From: Mycolicibacterium senegalense
Lineage (GTDB): Bacteria > Actinomycetota > Actinomycetes > Mycobacteriales > Mycobacteriaceae
Reading direction: 5' to 3'
Length of the DNA: 64,000 nucleotides
Assembly (NCBI RefSeq): GCF_019645875.1
Contig: NZ_CP081000.1
Location: 5,268,417 to 5,332,416 of the forward strand
Shown here: positions 1 to 12,500 of the stretch, in pieces
Layout of the letters: the number at the start of each line of letters is the position of its first letter
Position numbering within the stretch: the stretch's first letter is position 1
Translations under genes and position numbers: made by a program
The notes under the pieces: generated by a model
Told to the model about the DNA's origin: nothing
Database searches by the model: none
The model's input: only the letters and a program-made list of their open reading frames with translations

Positions 1-3000
1 GCCATTGGCGCACCACACCGACCTTGCTGTTCGCGTCCGGGTCATTGGCGTAAGCGCTGCGCCGCCTGGTGCCGGTCCGCGACAGATAGAGATCGGTGAG
101 CGCGCGGCCGGCAGCCGCGTCCTGCTGCGAGATGAACACCGCATCGACGGTGCCCGGCTGAGCGCCCCAGGTCACCGCGACTCGATACCCCGCGGCCTCG
201 CCCAAACGGTACAGCTGTTCGGGCGAAACGGAGTCGACAGGAGCCGTCACCTCTGCCACCGGGACCCCGGCGGCCAGCGCCTGTTCTGTCATCACGTCGG
301 CGATCACGCCGGTGCGGGGAATCGCGTTGACCCGCACCATCGACGGACGTTGCGAGGTCAATTCGACATGCAGCCCGCTCAACCCGGCGCAGTCGCTCCA
401 CTCCCACGCCGGGGCCGCAGCCGCCGAACAAGTCTGTGCCGGCGCCTTGTGGATGACGACGTCGTAGCGGTAGTGCGTCAGTTCATTGTCAGATTCACCG
501 CGTTTGACCTGAATGTCCAGCCCGGCCGCGGAGGGATTCTCGGACACCCATGCGGCGAAGAACTCCGGAGCCAAGAGCAACTCCGGATCGCCGAGCAGTG
601 CCCGCTGGACCCACTGCCGGATGTCGTCGGGATCGGCACCGGCGGTCCGGGCCAGTGCTACCCCTGTCTGAAACGCAGTGTGCAGACTGTGGTTACGCAC
701 GTCACCGAGAAACAGCCGACCACCGGGAGCCAAGAGCTCTACGGCCTTGTCGATGACCTCGGTCAGATATGCGGCATTGGGGAAGTACTGGATGACCGAG
801 TTGAGGACGATGGTGTCGAAGTAGTTCGCCCGCAGACCGTCGGTCACGTGGGCGGGCTGAGCCAACAACTCTATCCGGTCTCGCCACGGGACATTCAGGT
901 GCTCAAGTGAATTCGCCAGTGCCTCCATCGCCACAGCAGACATGTCCGTGCCCACGTACTGTTCACAGTGGGGAGCCACCTGCGACAGGATCAGGCCCGA
1001 GCCGGCACCGATCTCCAGCACTCGCCGCGGTTTCAGTGCCAGAATTCGATCCACCGTGGCCGAGCGCCACTCCCGCATCTGTGCCAATGGGATCGCCGAA
1101 CCGGTGTAGCTGCTGTTCCAGCCTCTGAAATCGCCGCCGAACTCCGGAGTCTCGGTGTCCGCGTCGTACAGTTCGTCGTACATCTGTTGCCACTGGTCGA
1201 CGACTTCGGCGTCGTGGTCGGCGGTGCTGGTCTGTTCCAGCTCCACATAGGCGACCAGATGGTCGGCCGCGTCCCGATGACATACCGCCGCCGCGGCACG
1301 GCTCACCTGCGGACAGGCCAGCAAGGTGTTCTCGATTTCTCCCAGCTCCAGTCGCTGCCCGCGCAGCTTGACCTGTGCATCTGCGCGACCGAGGTACTGC
1401 AGCGCTCCGCCGGTACCCCAGCGCACCAGGTCGCCGGTGCGATACATCCGATCGCCTGCGCCGCCAAACGGGCTGGCTACAAAGCGATCCGCGGTGAGTT
1501 CCGGCCGGCCGGCATAGCCACGGGCCAACGCCGGGCCGGCCAGGTAAAGCTCGCCCACCACCCCCACCGGCACCGGCTGCAACCGAGCGTCGAGGACCAG
1601 CGCACGTACTCCAGGGATCGGCGCACCGATGCCGACCGGTTGCCCCGCAGACAACGGCGGTGTGCAGGTCGACCAGATGGTGGCCTCGGTAGGCCCGTAG
1701 GCGTTGTACATCGACCGCCCAGGCGCCCAGGCAGTCACCAACTCGGGCGGGCACGCCTCCCCCGCGGTGAGCAAGGTCTCCAGCCGCCCCGTCAGCTGAG
1801 ACCGATCCAAGGTCGCCAGCACCGTCGGGGTGATCACGCCCGCATCGACACATCGGTCGTGTATCAGAGTCGTCAGCGCCTCACCGGCGTAGGAGTCGGG
1901 CGCTGCGATCACCGATGCCGCTACGCAGCCGACTGCCCAGACCATCTCGAAGACGGAGGCGTCGAAGGTCGGTGCGGCCACCATGAGCACTCGGGCCGGT
2001 CGGCCCGAATCGAACAGGCCACGTTGTGCGGCAGCCACTCCCAGTAATCCGGCATGGCTGACCGTCACTCCTTTCGGCATGCCGGTGGACCCCGAGGTGA
2101 AGATCACGTACGCGGCGTTGTCGGCGCTCAACGGCGCTGACCGGTCAGCGTCGGTGATCGGATCGGCCGACGTACCCGATACGTCCAATGTGTCGACACG
2201 CAGCACCGGGCGGTCCCCAACGCCGGGGACGGAGTCGGGGCCGCACGTAAGCACGCAAGCCGCCGCGACTGTGTCCAATACGGTGGCGATTCGCTCCGCT
2301 GGATGGGCGCGGTCCACCGGTACATACACTCCCCCGGCCTTGAGCACCGCCCACCAGGTCACCACCAACTCAGCGGATCGGCCGATCGCCACGCCGACCG
2401 CGCGTTCCGGCCCGACTCCGATTTCGATCAGCGCCCGCGCCAACCGGTTGGACGCCTCGTCCAGTTCGCGATACGACAGCTGCCGCGGCCCATCGATGAG
2501 CGCCACCGCATCTGCCCCGGTCGCCACCGCATCGTTGAGCAACTGATCGGCCAGCCCCACCGTCGCGTCGTATCCCGACCCAGACCAGCTGTGCAGCAGC
2601 AGTTCCCGGTCGTCGCGGTCGAGCAGGCCGACCTCGCCCACGACAACCGACGGATCGGATACCACCGCCGCCACCACCCGGTCGAACCATCCCACCAGGC
2701 GCTCGATGCTGGACCGCTCGAACAGATCGGTGGCATAAGTGAGCACGCCGACAGCCATCGGCCCGCCGTCGCTCGGGACCTCCCGGACATCGAAATCCAG
2801 ATCGAACTTGGCGGTACGGGTGAGCACCGAAACGGGTTCGATCTCAGCGCCGTCGAGGGATACCTCCGGCAGCACGTTGTTCTGGAACACCATCGCCACT
2901 TGGAACAATGGGTGATGTGAGGTCGACCGTGCCGGGTTGAGTTGCTCCACCAACAACTCGAAGGGCACATCCTGATTGGCGTAGGCATCCAACGCCTTCT

Positions 3001-6000
3001 GTCGCACCTCAGCCAGCACCTCGCTGAACCGCAGGCCGGGGCTCATCGCCACCCGCAGTACCCAGCTGTTTACGAAGAACCCCACCAGATCGTTCAACGC
3101 GGCATCCATGCGGCCGGCGATGGCGGTGCCCAACGCCACGTCGTCGCCGACCCCGGCTCGATACAGCACCACGGCGGCAAGCGCCTGCAGCACCATCGAC
3201 GCCGTGGCGTGATGTTCGGTCGCCACAGCCTTGAGTCCGGCCCACAGCTCCGGACCGATACACAACTCGACGCTCTCACCGCGATAACTGGGCACCGGCG
3301 GGCGCGGCAGATCCGTCGGTAGGGACACCACCTCCGGCAAGTCGGCCAGTTCTCGGCGCCAGTACGCCAACTGTCCGGTGATCCGGCTGTCCGCGTCAGC
3401 CAAGTCGCCCAGGTAGTCGCGCTGCCACAACGTGTAGTCGGCATATTGCACCGGCAGCGGCGACCAATCCGGAGCCCCGCCGCCGTGACGGGCAGCGTAG
3501 GCCTCGGCTACATCGCGCACCATCGGAGCCATTGACCAACCGTCAAAAGCGATGTGGTGGAAGATGATCCCGAGCACGTATCGATCCGCCCCGATATTCC
3601 AGATCCTGGCCCGAACCGGGAGCTCGGCCGACAGGTCGAACCGATACCCCGCCAACGCCACCAGCTCGGCGGCCACCGCGTCCTCGCAGCCGTCGGCAGG
3701 CAGCGACACCACCACCGGGCCGCCTCGCCGCCACATACCTTCGTGTGCGGGTAATACCCGCTGAGACGGCACCCCGTCGGCCTCGACGAACACCGTGCGC
3801 AACGACTCGTGCCGGGTGATCACATCGTCCAGCGCCGCACTCAGCGCATCGACGTCCAGCGCACCGTTGATCCGGAAGGCGATCGGCATGTTGTAAGTGG
3901 CCGCACCGTCCTCGAATCGGTTGAGGAACCACAGTCGTTGCTGAGCGTAGGACAGCGGGATGACGGCAGGCCTCTGCTGCGGAATAAGGGGTTCCCGCCC
4001 ACCTGCACCGGCGTCGACCCGGGGTGCCAGTGTGGCGACGGTGGGAGCGTCGAACAGTGTCCGCACCGCCAGCTCGGTATCCAGCGCCGTGTTCAATGCG
4101 GCGACGAGCCGCATCGCCGACAACGAATCGCCGCCCAGGTCGAAGAACGAGTCGTCGACTCCGACCCGGTCCAAACCGAGCACCTCGGCGAAGATGCCCG
4201 CCAATACTTCTTCGACAGCGGTTGCCGGCGCCCGGTAGTGAGATGTGCCGGCGTAATCCGGTGCCGGCAACGCACGTTTGTCCAGTTTGCCGTTGACCGT
4301 CAACGGCAACGCGTCGAGCACCACCACCGCGGCAGGGACCATGTACGCCGGCAACCGCCGACCGAGTTTGGCTCTCAACTCATCGGGATACACAGTCCCC
4401 GAACGGTTTTCGGTCACATAGCCGACCAGGCGTTTGTCCCCGGGGCGATCCTCGCGTGGTATCACCACAGCTTGGGCCACACCCTCGATGCCGGCCAGAG
4501 CCGACTCGATTTCGCCGAGTTCGATGCGGTAACCCCGGATCTTGACCTGCTCGTCAGCCCGCCCGCCATACCGCAACTGACCATCAGCACCCCACGACAC
4601 CAAATCCCCAGTGCGATACATCCGCGACCCAAAACCACCAAACGGACACGCCACAAACCGCGACGCCGTCAACCCCACCCGACGCACATAACCCACCCCA
4701 ACCCCACGCCCAGCCACATACAACTCACCCACCACACCCACAGGCACCGGACGCAAAAACCGATCCAACACAAACAACGCCGCACCCGGCACCGGCAAAC
4801 CAATCGGCACCACCGAACCACCAGCCCGCAACGGAGCACTCACCGTCGCATACACCGTCGTCTCCGTCGGACCGCAACCGTTGAGCATCACCCGCCCCGG
4901 CGCCCACCGATCCACCACCTCAACCGGACACGCCTCCGCAGCCACCATCAACGTCACCGCCTCCAGACCAACCGGCGAAAGCATTCCCACCGCCGACGGA
5001 GTCTGACTCAGCACCGTCACATGCTCGTCCACCACCAGACTGTGCAGCTCCTGCGGGGAACGCGTCACCTGCTCGGGCACCACCACCAACCGGCCACCAT
5101 GCAACAACGCACCCCAGATCTCCCACACCGAATAATCAAAAGCCAACGACGAACACGCCGACCACACCTGCTCCGGCCCCAACCGCACACCCACATCCAA
5201 CCCATCGAAAAGCCGCGTCACATTCCGATGCGTAACCGCCACACCCTTAGGCAACCCAGTCGTCCCAGAGGTATAGATCACGTACGCCACATCATCGGGC
5301 GCCGCACACGCCAACGGTGTCGACGGTTGGCCATCGATGCGAGGATCGTCGACATCGATGACCATCAGATCGCAGCCATCGAACCGCTCGGCCAACCCAG
5401 CCGTCGTGATCGCCACCAGCGGACCACAATCCGCCAACATGAACTGCAGCCGCTCCCTGGGATGAGCCGGATCAATCGGCAGATACGCGGCCCCGGTCTT
5501 GAGCACCGCCAGGATCGACACGATCGCCCGCGCGCAACGATGCAACAACAGCGCCACATAACCGCCCGGACCCACACCGTGGTCGATCAACAAGCAAGCC
5601 AACCGATTCGACGCCTCATCCAACTCCCGATAAGTCCACGACCGGCCTTCGAACCTGACCGCCACCGCCTCCGGAGCCCGATCCACCTGCGCACCGAACA
5701 ACTCCGGAATCGAGGCCCCGACCACAGGCCGCGCCAACACCTCGCGACGACCGAAAACATCCAAACGAGCGGACTCGGCACCATCCACCACATCCACCGA
5801 CGACACGGTCCGAGCCGGATCCGCCGTCATCGCCACCAGCACCCGCCGCAACCGCTCAACCAACATTTCGATACTCGATGCGTCAAACACATCAGTACGG
5901 AACTCCACCGTGCCCCAGATACCAGCCGGAGCACCGGCGCCGGAGAAGCGCTCCGCCAGGGCGAAGACCAAATCCATTCGCGCGGTGCAGGTTTCAGTTG

Positions 6001-6548
6001 GCAACAGCGATGCTCGTGCGCCACCCAGCGTCATCTCCGAGACGGGGTCGCCGCCGAAGTTCTGCCATGACAACATCACCTGTACCAACGGGTGATGGGT
6101 CAGGCTACGTGGCGGGTTGAGCCGCTCCACCAGCACCTCGAACGGCACGTCCTGGTGCTCCAGGGCAGCCAGGCCACGCTGACGCACCTGCCTCAGCAGC
6201 TCGGCGACGGTCGGGTCCCCGCCCAGATCGACCCGCAGCACCAACGTATTGACGAAGAAGCCCACCAACTCGTCGAGGGCCGGATCCTTGCGTCCGGCCG
6301 TCGCGATTCCCACCGGAACATCGGTACTGGCACTCAACTGGCCGAGCAGAAGCACCAATGCGGCCTGCACCACCATGAAGCTGGTCACGTTGTGTGCCCG
6401 TGCGGTCCGGGCCAAGGCTTGCTGCAGCTCGGCCGGCCAGTCCACGGATACACCGGCGCCCCGGTGATCGGCCACCTGCGGGTAGGGGCGATCCGTCGGC
6501 AGCGCCAAGACCTCGGGCAGATCGGCCAGGGCATCCTGCCAGTAAGCC
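1..6548 (-). CDS. NRPS, 3' part: rest of C4, A4-T4, C5-A5(MT); frameshifted from the 5' part and cut by the window edge
   Basis: This is the continuation of the peptide synthetase starting at 17795, in a different frame (codon first bases at positions 4, 7 ... 6544). The frame stays open to the window edge. Translation resumes with YWQDALADLPEV, the C-domain segment expected after DPNS. Domains by position: rest of C4 (6548-5830), A4 (about 5760-4250), T4 (about 4235-4060), C5 with HHIAFDG near 3540-3560 (about 3970-2690), and A5 (from about 2560) carrying an inserted N-methyltransferase (about 1260-430) with SAM motif EIGAGSG. The window ends just before the A5 C-terminal subdomain. Specificity residues read by alignment to GrsA: A4 D-Y-W-S-M-A-G-V-Y, A5 D-A-F-V-L-A-A-I-W. 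A4 has the same code as A3, and A5 resembles A2, which also carries a methyltransferase. No start codon or ribosome site suggests independent translation, so this is most likely one gene broken by a deletion or a sequence error. Confidence 0.9.
4560..5275 (-). other. Segment of the A4 domain with atypical codon usage (probable recombination patch)
   Basis: In this stretch the plus strand is nearly devoid of G and T, so the coding strand uses G- or T-ending codons (GGT, GGG, GTG, GTT, TTG). Flanking modules mostly use C- or G-ending codons. The segment spans the substrate-pocket motifs of A4 (roughly A4 to A8). Milder bias continues to about 5850. Adenylation subdomain replacement is a known mode of NRPS evolution; transfer from another NRPS is inference. 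Confidence 0.6.
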
Positions 6549-9500
6549 ACTGTTCGGGTCGGTTTCCGATCCGAGCCAAGCTTGCTGCCACAGCGTGTAA
6601 TCCGCGTACTGCACCTGCAGCGGGGCCCAGTTCGGCGATCTCCCGGCACAACGGCTGTCGTAGGCCTTACCCAGATCGGCCACGAACGGGGTGATCGACC
6701 AGCCGTCCGCGGCGATGTGGTGCACCACCGTGACGAGCACATGGTCGTCCTCGGATACCCGGAACAACGTGGCCCGCAAGGGAATCTCATTGGTCAGGTC
6801 GAAGCAGTACTGCGCCGCTGCGCTCGCCGCCTCGTCGAGCCGCTCCGGCGACCACGCAGCGGCATCGACGACGCGCCAACCGGGTTTGGCCTGTCCAGCA
6901 GGCACTATCACCTGCTGAGGCACTCCGTCGACCACCTCGAAGAGGGTGCGCAGGCTCTCATGACGGCCTACCACGTCCGCCAGCGATCGACCGAGCGCAT
7001 CGGGATTCACCGGGCCCGTCAGCCGCAACGCCACGGACATGTTGTAAATCGGTGAGGGACCCTGCAGCTGTTCGAGGAACCACAACCGCTGTTGGGCATA
7101 CGACAGCGGTATGACCGGCGGCCGCCGTTGCGGGGTCAGTCGCGCTCGGCCACCCGAACCGGCATCGATGTGGGGAGCCAACTGTGCCACCGAGGGTGAG
7201 TCGAACAATGTGCGCACCGACAGGTCTGCCTCAAGTGAGCTGTTGACCTCGGAGATCACCCGCATCGCGGACAGGGAATCGCCGCCCAGGTCGAAGAACG
7301 AGTCGCCGGTTCCGACCCGGTCCAGGCCGAGGACCTCGGCGTAGATGCCGACCAGGACCTCTTCGACCGCAGTCGCGGGCGCGCGATATCCGTCGCCGGT
7401 GTACTCGGGCTCGGGCAACGCCCTCTTGTCGAGTTTTCCGTTGACCGTCAACGGCAGCGCGTCCAAAGCCACCACCACCGACGGAACCATGTATGCCGGC
7501 AACCGTTCGGCCAGGGCATTGCGGGCCGACACCGGATCCGCGGTGCCGGTGAGGTAGCCGACGAGCCGCTTGTCCCCTGGTCGGTCCTCACGCACGACGA
7601 CCACGGCTTGCCGCACCCCATCGAGTGCGGCCAGGACGGCCTGAACTTCGCCGAGTTCGATGCGATAGCCGCGAATCTTGACCTGCTCGTCGGCACGACC
7701 GGCGTACCGCAACTGCCCGTCGGCCCCCCACGACACCAGGTCACCGGTGCGATACATCCGAGCCCCGGGTGCCCCGAACGGGCATGCCACAAAACGTGAT
7801 CCGGTCAGTCCGGACCGCCGCACATAGCCGATTCCGACACCTCGGCCAGCGACGTACAGCTCGCCCACCACCCCGGCCGGAACCTCGCGCAGCCACCGGT
7901 CGAGGACGAACAACGCCGCACCTGGCACCGGTCGACCGATCGGCACGACGGTCGCCTCACCTGCCGCGGCTGTCCGCAACGGAGCGCTGATGGTGGCATA
8001 CACCGTGGTCTCGGTGGGACCGTAGCCGTTGATCATCACCCGGCCGGGCGACCACTGATCGACCACCTCCGCCGGGCACGGCTCAGCGGCGACCATCAGC
8101 CCAGTCACGGACTCCAGACCCGCCCGCGGCAACATCCCTACCGCGGAAGGGGTTTGGCTCAGCATGCTGATCCGTTCGCGGACCACCAATGCGTGCAGCT
8201 CGCCCGGCGACCGCGTCGTCTCGTCCGGTGCCACGACGAGATGACCGCCATGAAGCAGTGCCCCCCATATTTCCCACACCGAATAATCGAACGCCAGAGA
8301 CGCACACTGAGCCCACACCTGCTCCGGTCCCATCGCCACGCCGACATCCAGGCCGTCGAAGAGCCGCGTCACGTTCTGATGGGCGACCGCCACCCCCTTG
8401 GGCAACCCGGTCGTCCCCGACGTGTAGATGATGTGGGCGATATCGTCGGGTGCCGGCACCGGCAACGGATCTGCGGACTGTTTCCCAATCCTTGGGTCGG
8501 CCAGATCCACGACAGGCACAGCAGTTCCGCCCAGTCGCTCGACTAGCCCGTCGGAGGCAACTGCCAGGATCGGGGTGGCATCGGCGAGCATGAACTCGAT
8601 ACGAGCGTCGGGCACAGCCGGATCGATCGGCAGGTAAGCCGCTCCGGTTTTCAGCACCGCCAGGATCGACACGATCGCCCGCGCGGAACGTTCCAGCAGC
8701 AACGCCACACATTGGCCCGGGGTAGCACCCATGCCGATCAGGTGGTGTGCCAACCGATTCGACGCCTCATCGAGTTCCCGATAGGACATCGACCGGCCGG
8801 CGAAACTGACCGCGAGCGCATCAGGAGTCCGCGAGACCTGACGGGCGAACAACGCCGGGATCGAGTTTTCGGGCACCCGCCGCGTCAGTACCTCCCGATG
8901 CCCGAGCTCGCTCAGGCGCATTCGCTCGGCGACGTCGAGCAGATCTACCGCCGACAGCCGGGCGGTGGAATCGGCGGTCATCGCGGTAAGCACCCGCTGC
9001 AGCCGATCCACCATGGTTTGAACGGTGGCCACGTCGAACACATCCGTCCGGTACTCGACCAGGCCGGCTATTCCGGTCGGCTCGCCGGCGTCGGTACTGT
9101 GTTCAGCCAGGGAGAACACTAAATCTGCCTTGGCCGTATGCGTTTCGGCCTCCACCGGAGTTGCTTCCACATCACCCAGGCTCAGCCCCGCCGCCGGTCC
9201 GCTGCTGTTCCACGGCAGGTTCTGCCAGGTCACCAGAACTTGGACGAGCGGGTGGTGGGTCAGTGACCGGATCGGGTTGAGCCGGTCCACCAACACCTCG
9301 AAAGGCACATCCTGGTGCTCGAATGCGGCCAAGCTGCGTGCCCTTACCTGCGCCAGCAGCTCGCCTACGGTGGGGTCACCGGCCACATCGATCCGCAACA
9401 CAAGGGTGTTGACGAAGAAGCCCACCAGCTCGTCGAGTGCCTGATCGCCCCGGCCGGCGGTGGCTATGCCCACCGCCACATCGCTACTGGCGCTCAACTC

Positions 9501-12500
9501 CGCCAACAGCACGGCCAACGCGGCCTGCACCACCATGAAGCTCGTGGCATTGTGCTCTCGGGCCACCTTGGCGACCTGCTGTTGTAGCTCCGCCGGCCAC
9601 TCCACGGCCACACTGGCCCCGCGATAATCGGCGACCGCCGGATACGGCCGATCGGTGGGCAGCTCCAGCCGCTCGGGCAGGCCGGCCAGAGTCTGCTCCC
9701 AGTAACCCAGCTGCGCAGAGATCACGCTGTCGGGATCGGACACCGAGCCAAGCCAATCCTTTTGCCACAACGTGAAATCGGCATATTGCACCGGTAGCGG
9801 CAACCATTCCGGCGCAAGTCCGGCGCTACGGCTGGCGTAGGCGGCCGCCAGGTCGGTCACCAATGGGGCGACGGACCACCCGTCGGCAGCGATGTGGTGC
9901 ACCACTGCCGATAACACATGTTCATCGTCGGCGACGCGGAACAGCGCCGCTCGCAAAGGAATCTCCGTGGTCAGGTCGAACGTGTGGCGGGCGACGGCTC
10001 CCACCGCCTCATCCAGTCGGTCCGCCAGCCAGTCGCTGGCGTCCACGACTTGCCAGCCGAAGTCGGCCCTCTCCGCCGGTACCAGGATCTGCCCCGGCAC
10101 CCCGTCGCTGGCGACGAAAAGCGTACGCAAACTCTCCTGGCGGGCCACCACATCCGCCAGCGCCTGACCGAGTGCGCTGGAGTTCAGCTTCCCGCACAGC
10201 CGCAGGGCCACTGCCATGTTGTAGATCGGTGACGGCCCGTGCAGTTGTTCGAGGAACCAGAGCCGCTGCTGTCCGTAGGACAACGGCACCGTCGCCGGCC
10301 TGGGCCGCGCTGTCAACGCCGGTCGGGCCGCTTCGCCCTGATGACGATCCAGATAGTCGGCCAGGTCTCCGACCGCCGGCGAATCGAACAGACAACGCAC
10401 CGGAACCTCACGGCCCAGGGCCGCTTGCAGCCGCGCGCACACCCGGATGGCGATCAGCGAATCGCCCCCGAGGGCGAAGAAGTCGTCGTCGAGGCCGGCC
10501 CGGCCGAGACCGAGCACCTCGGTGAACACCTCGGCTACCGTTTTCTCGGTCGGAGTCTGCGGAGCCCGGAACGATGTCGCGACGAAGCTCGGAGCAGGTA
10601 ACGCCCTGCGGTCGATCTTGCCGGAGGAGGTCAGAGGTAGCTCATCGAGCACCACGATCTGAGTGGGCACCATGTACTCGGGCAGACGCTCAGCCAACCA
10701 TTGCCGAACCTCGCTGACTTTTGCGTTGGTCTGCGGATCGTTGGCATATCCACCGTGCTGGCGCGCGTCGATCGGCGCCAGGTAGAGGTCGGTCAACGCC
10801 GGCGCGGGTCCACCGGCCGCATCTGCGGTGAATACCGCATCCACTGTTCCGGGTTGCGCGCCCCAGGTGACGGCGGCCCGGTAGCCGGTCTCCTGGCCCA
10901 GCCGGTACAGCTGTTCGGGCGTCACACCGGCATCGGCAGCCACCGTGGCTTTCGCCTGGGCGACGGCCTCGGCCAACGGAAGCCCGGCGGCGAGGGCCTG
11001 CTCGATGATCACATCGGCAATCACCCCGGCCCGTGGGATCGCGCTGACCCGTACCAGCGGCGGGCGTTGTGCGGCCAAGTCAGCGCGCACACCGTCAAGT
11101 CCAGCGCATTCGGTCCACCACCAGGTCAGAGCCTGGGCAAGTGATCGCACCTGCGTCGGGCTCTTGTGGATGACGACGTCGTAGCGATAGCGAGTCAGCT
11201 CGTTGTCGGACTCGCCGCGTTTGACCTGGATGTCGATCCCACCCACCGCCGGGTGATCCGCTGCCCAAGTAGTGAAAAACTCCGGGGCAAGCAGCAATTC
11301 GTGCTCACCGAGTACCGCGTGCTGTACCCGCTGCCGAACCTCGCCCGTATCGGTGCTCTCGTTTGCGATGCGCGCCAGGGCTATACCGGTCTGGAATGCC
11401 GCCTGCAGGCTGTGGTTACGCACGTCGCCGAGGAACACCCGACCGCCGGGCGCCAGCAGCTCCACGGCTTTGTCGATGACCTCGGCCAGGTACTCCGCGC
11501 TGGGAAAGTACTGGATGACCGAGTTGACCACGATCGTGTCGAATCGGCCGGGCGGCAAACCATCGGTGACGTGAGCCGGCTGAGCCTGCAGGCGAACCCG
11601 CGCACCCCAGAGTTCCCCGGCCACCGCTGCTTTCAGTTTGGCGATGGTGGCTGCCGAGAAGTCCGTTCCCCAATACTCATCGCACGCCGGGGCCACCTGG
11701 GAGAGCATCAGACCTGAGCCGACACCGATTTCGAGCACGTGTCGTGGTTGGAGCGCCAGGATTCGGTCTACCGCTGCCGAACGCCATTCCCGCATCTGCT
11801 CCAACGGAATCGGATCACCGGTGTAGCTGCTGTTCCAGCCGCGGAAATCGCTTCCGTAATCGGGCGTTTCAAGATCAGCGTCGTAGAGCTCGTCGTAGAT
11901 GTGTTGCCATTGATCGACGACTTCGGCCTCTCGGTGAGTGTTGTTGGCATGCTCCAAGGCGATATAACCGACCAGATGGTCGATTCCGAGCTCGTTGTGA
12001 TGCACCGCGGCCGCCGCACGATTGACCTGCGGGCAGGCCAGCAACGTGTTTTCGATCTCGCCGAGCTCCAGCCGCTGCCCCCGCAACTTGACCTGTGCAT
12101 CGGCACGCCCCAGGTACTCCAGGGCGCCTGCTGCGTTCCAGCGCACCAGGTCGCCCGTGCGATACATCCGTTCGCCCGGCCTGCCGAACGGGTTGGCCAC
12201 GAATCGGTCCGCCGTAAGGTCGGGCCGCCCCACATATCCGCGTGCCAGCACCGGACCGGACAGGTACAACTCGCCCACCACCCCCACGGGCGCCGGGTGC
12301 AGCCGCGCGTCGAGCACCAGAGCGCAGGTACCGGCGATCGGAGCACCGATGCGGACCGGCTGCCCCGCCTCCAGCACGCTCGAGGTGGCCCAGATCGAAA
12401 CCTCGGTGGGGCCGTATGCGTTGTACATCGACCGCCCTGGAGCCCACGCACCGACCAACTCCGGCGGACAGGCTTCTCCCCCGGTAACCAGCGTCTCGAG

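Noticed and set aside
5..910. 301-codon plus-strand frame at the left edge
   Set aside because: Antisense to the methyltransferase-containing A5 domain, whose minus-strand translation shows clear family motifs.
3809..6070. 753-codon open frame on the plus strand
   Set aside because: It is antisense to the NRPS and rich in His, Arg, Thr and Pro. It stays open because the A4 segment has a skewed codon pattern on the other strand.
6105..6548. C-terminal 148 residues of the longer NRPS reading frame
   Set aside because: Out-of-frame translation after the deletion; the other frame encodes the real C-domain sequence.
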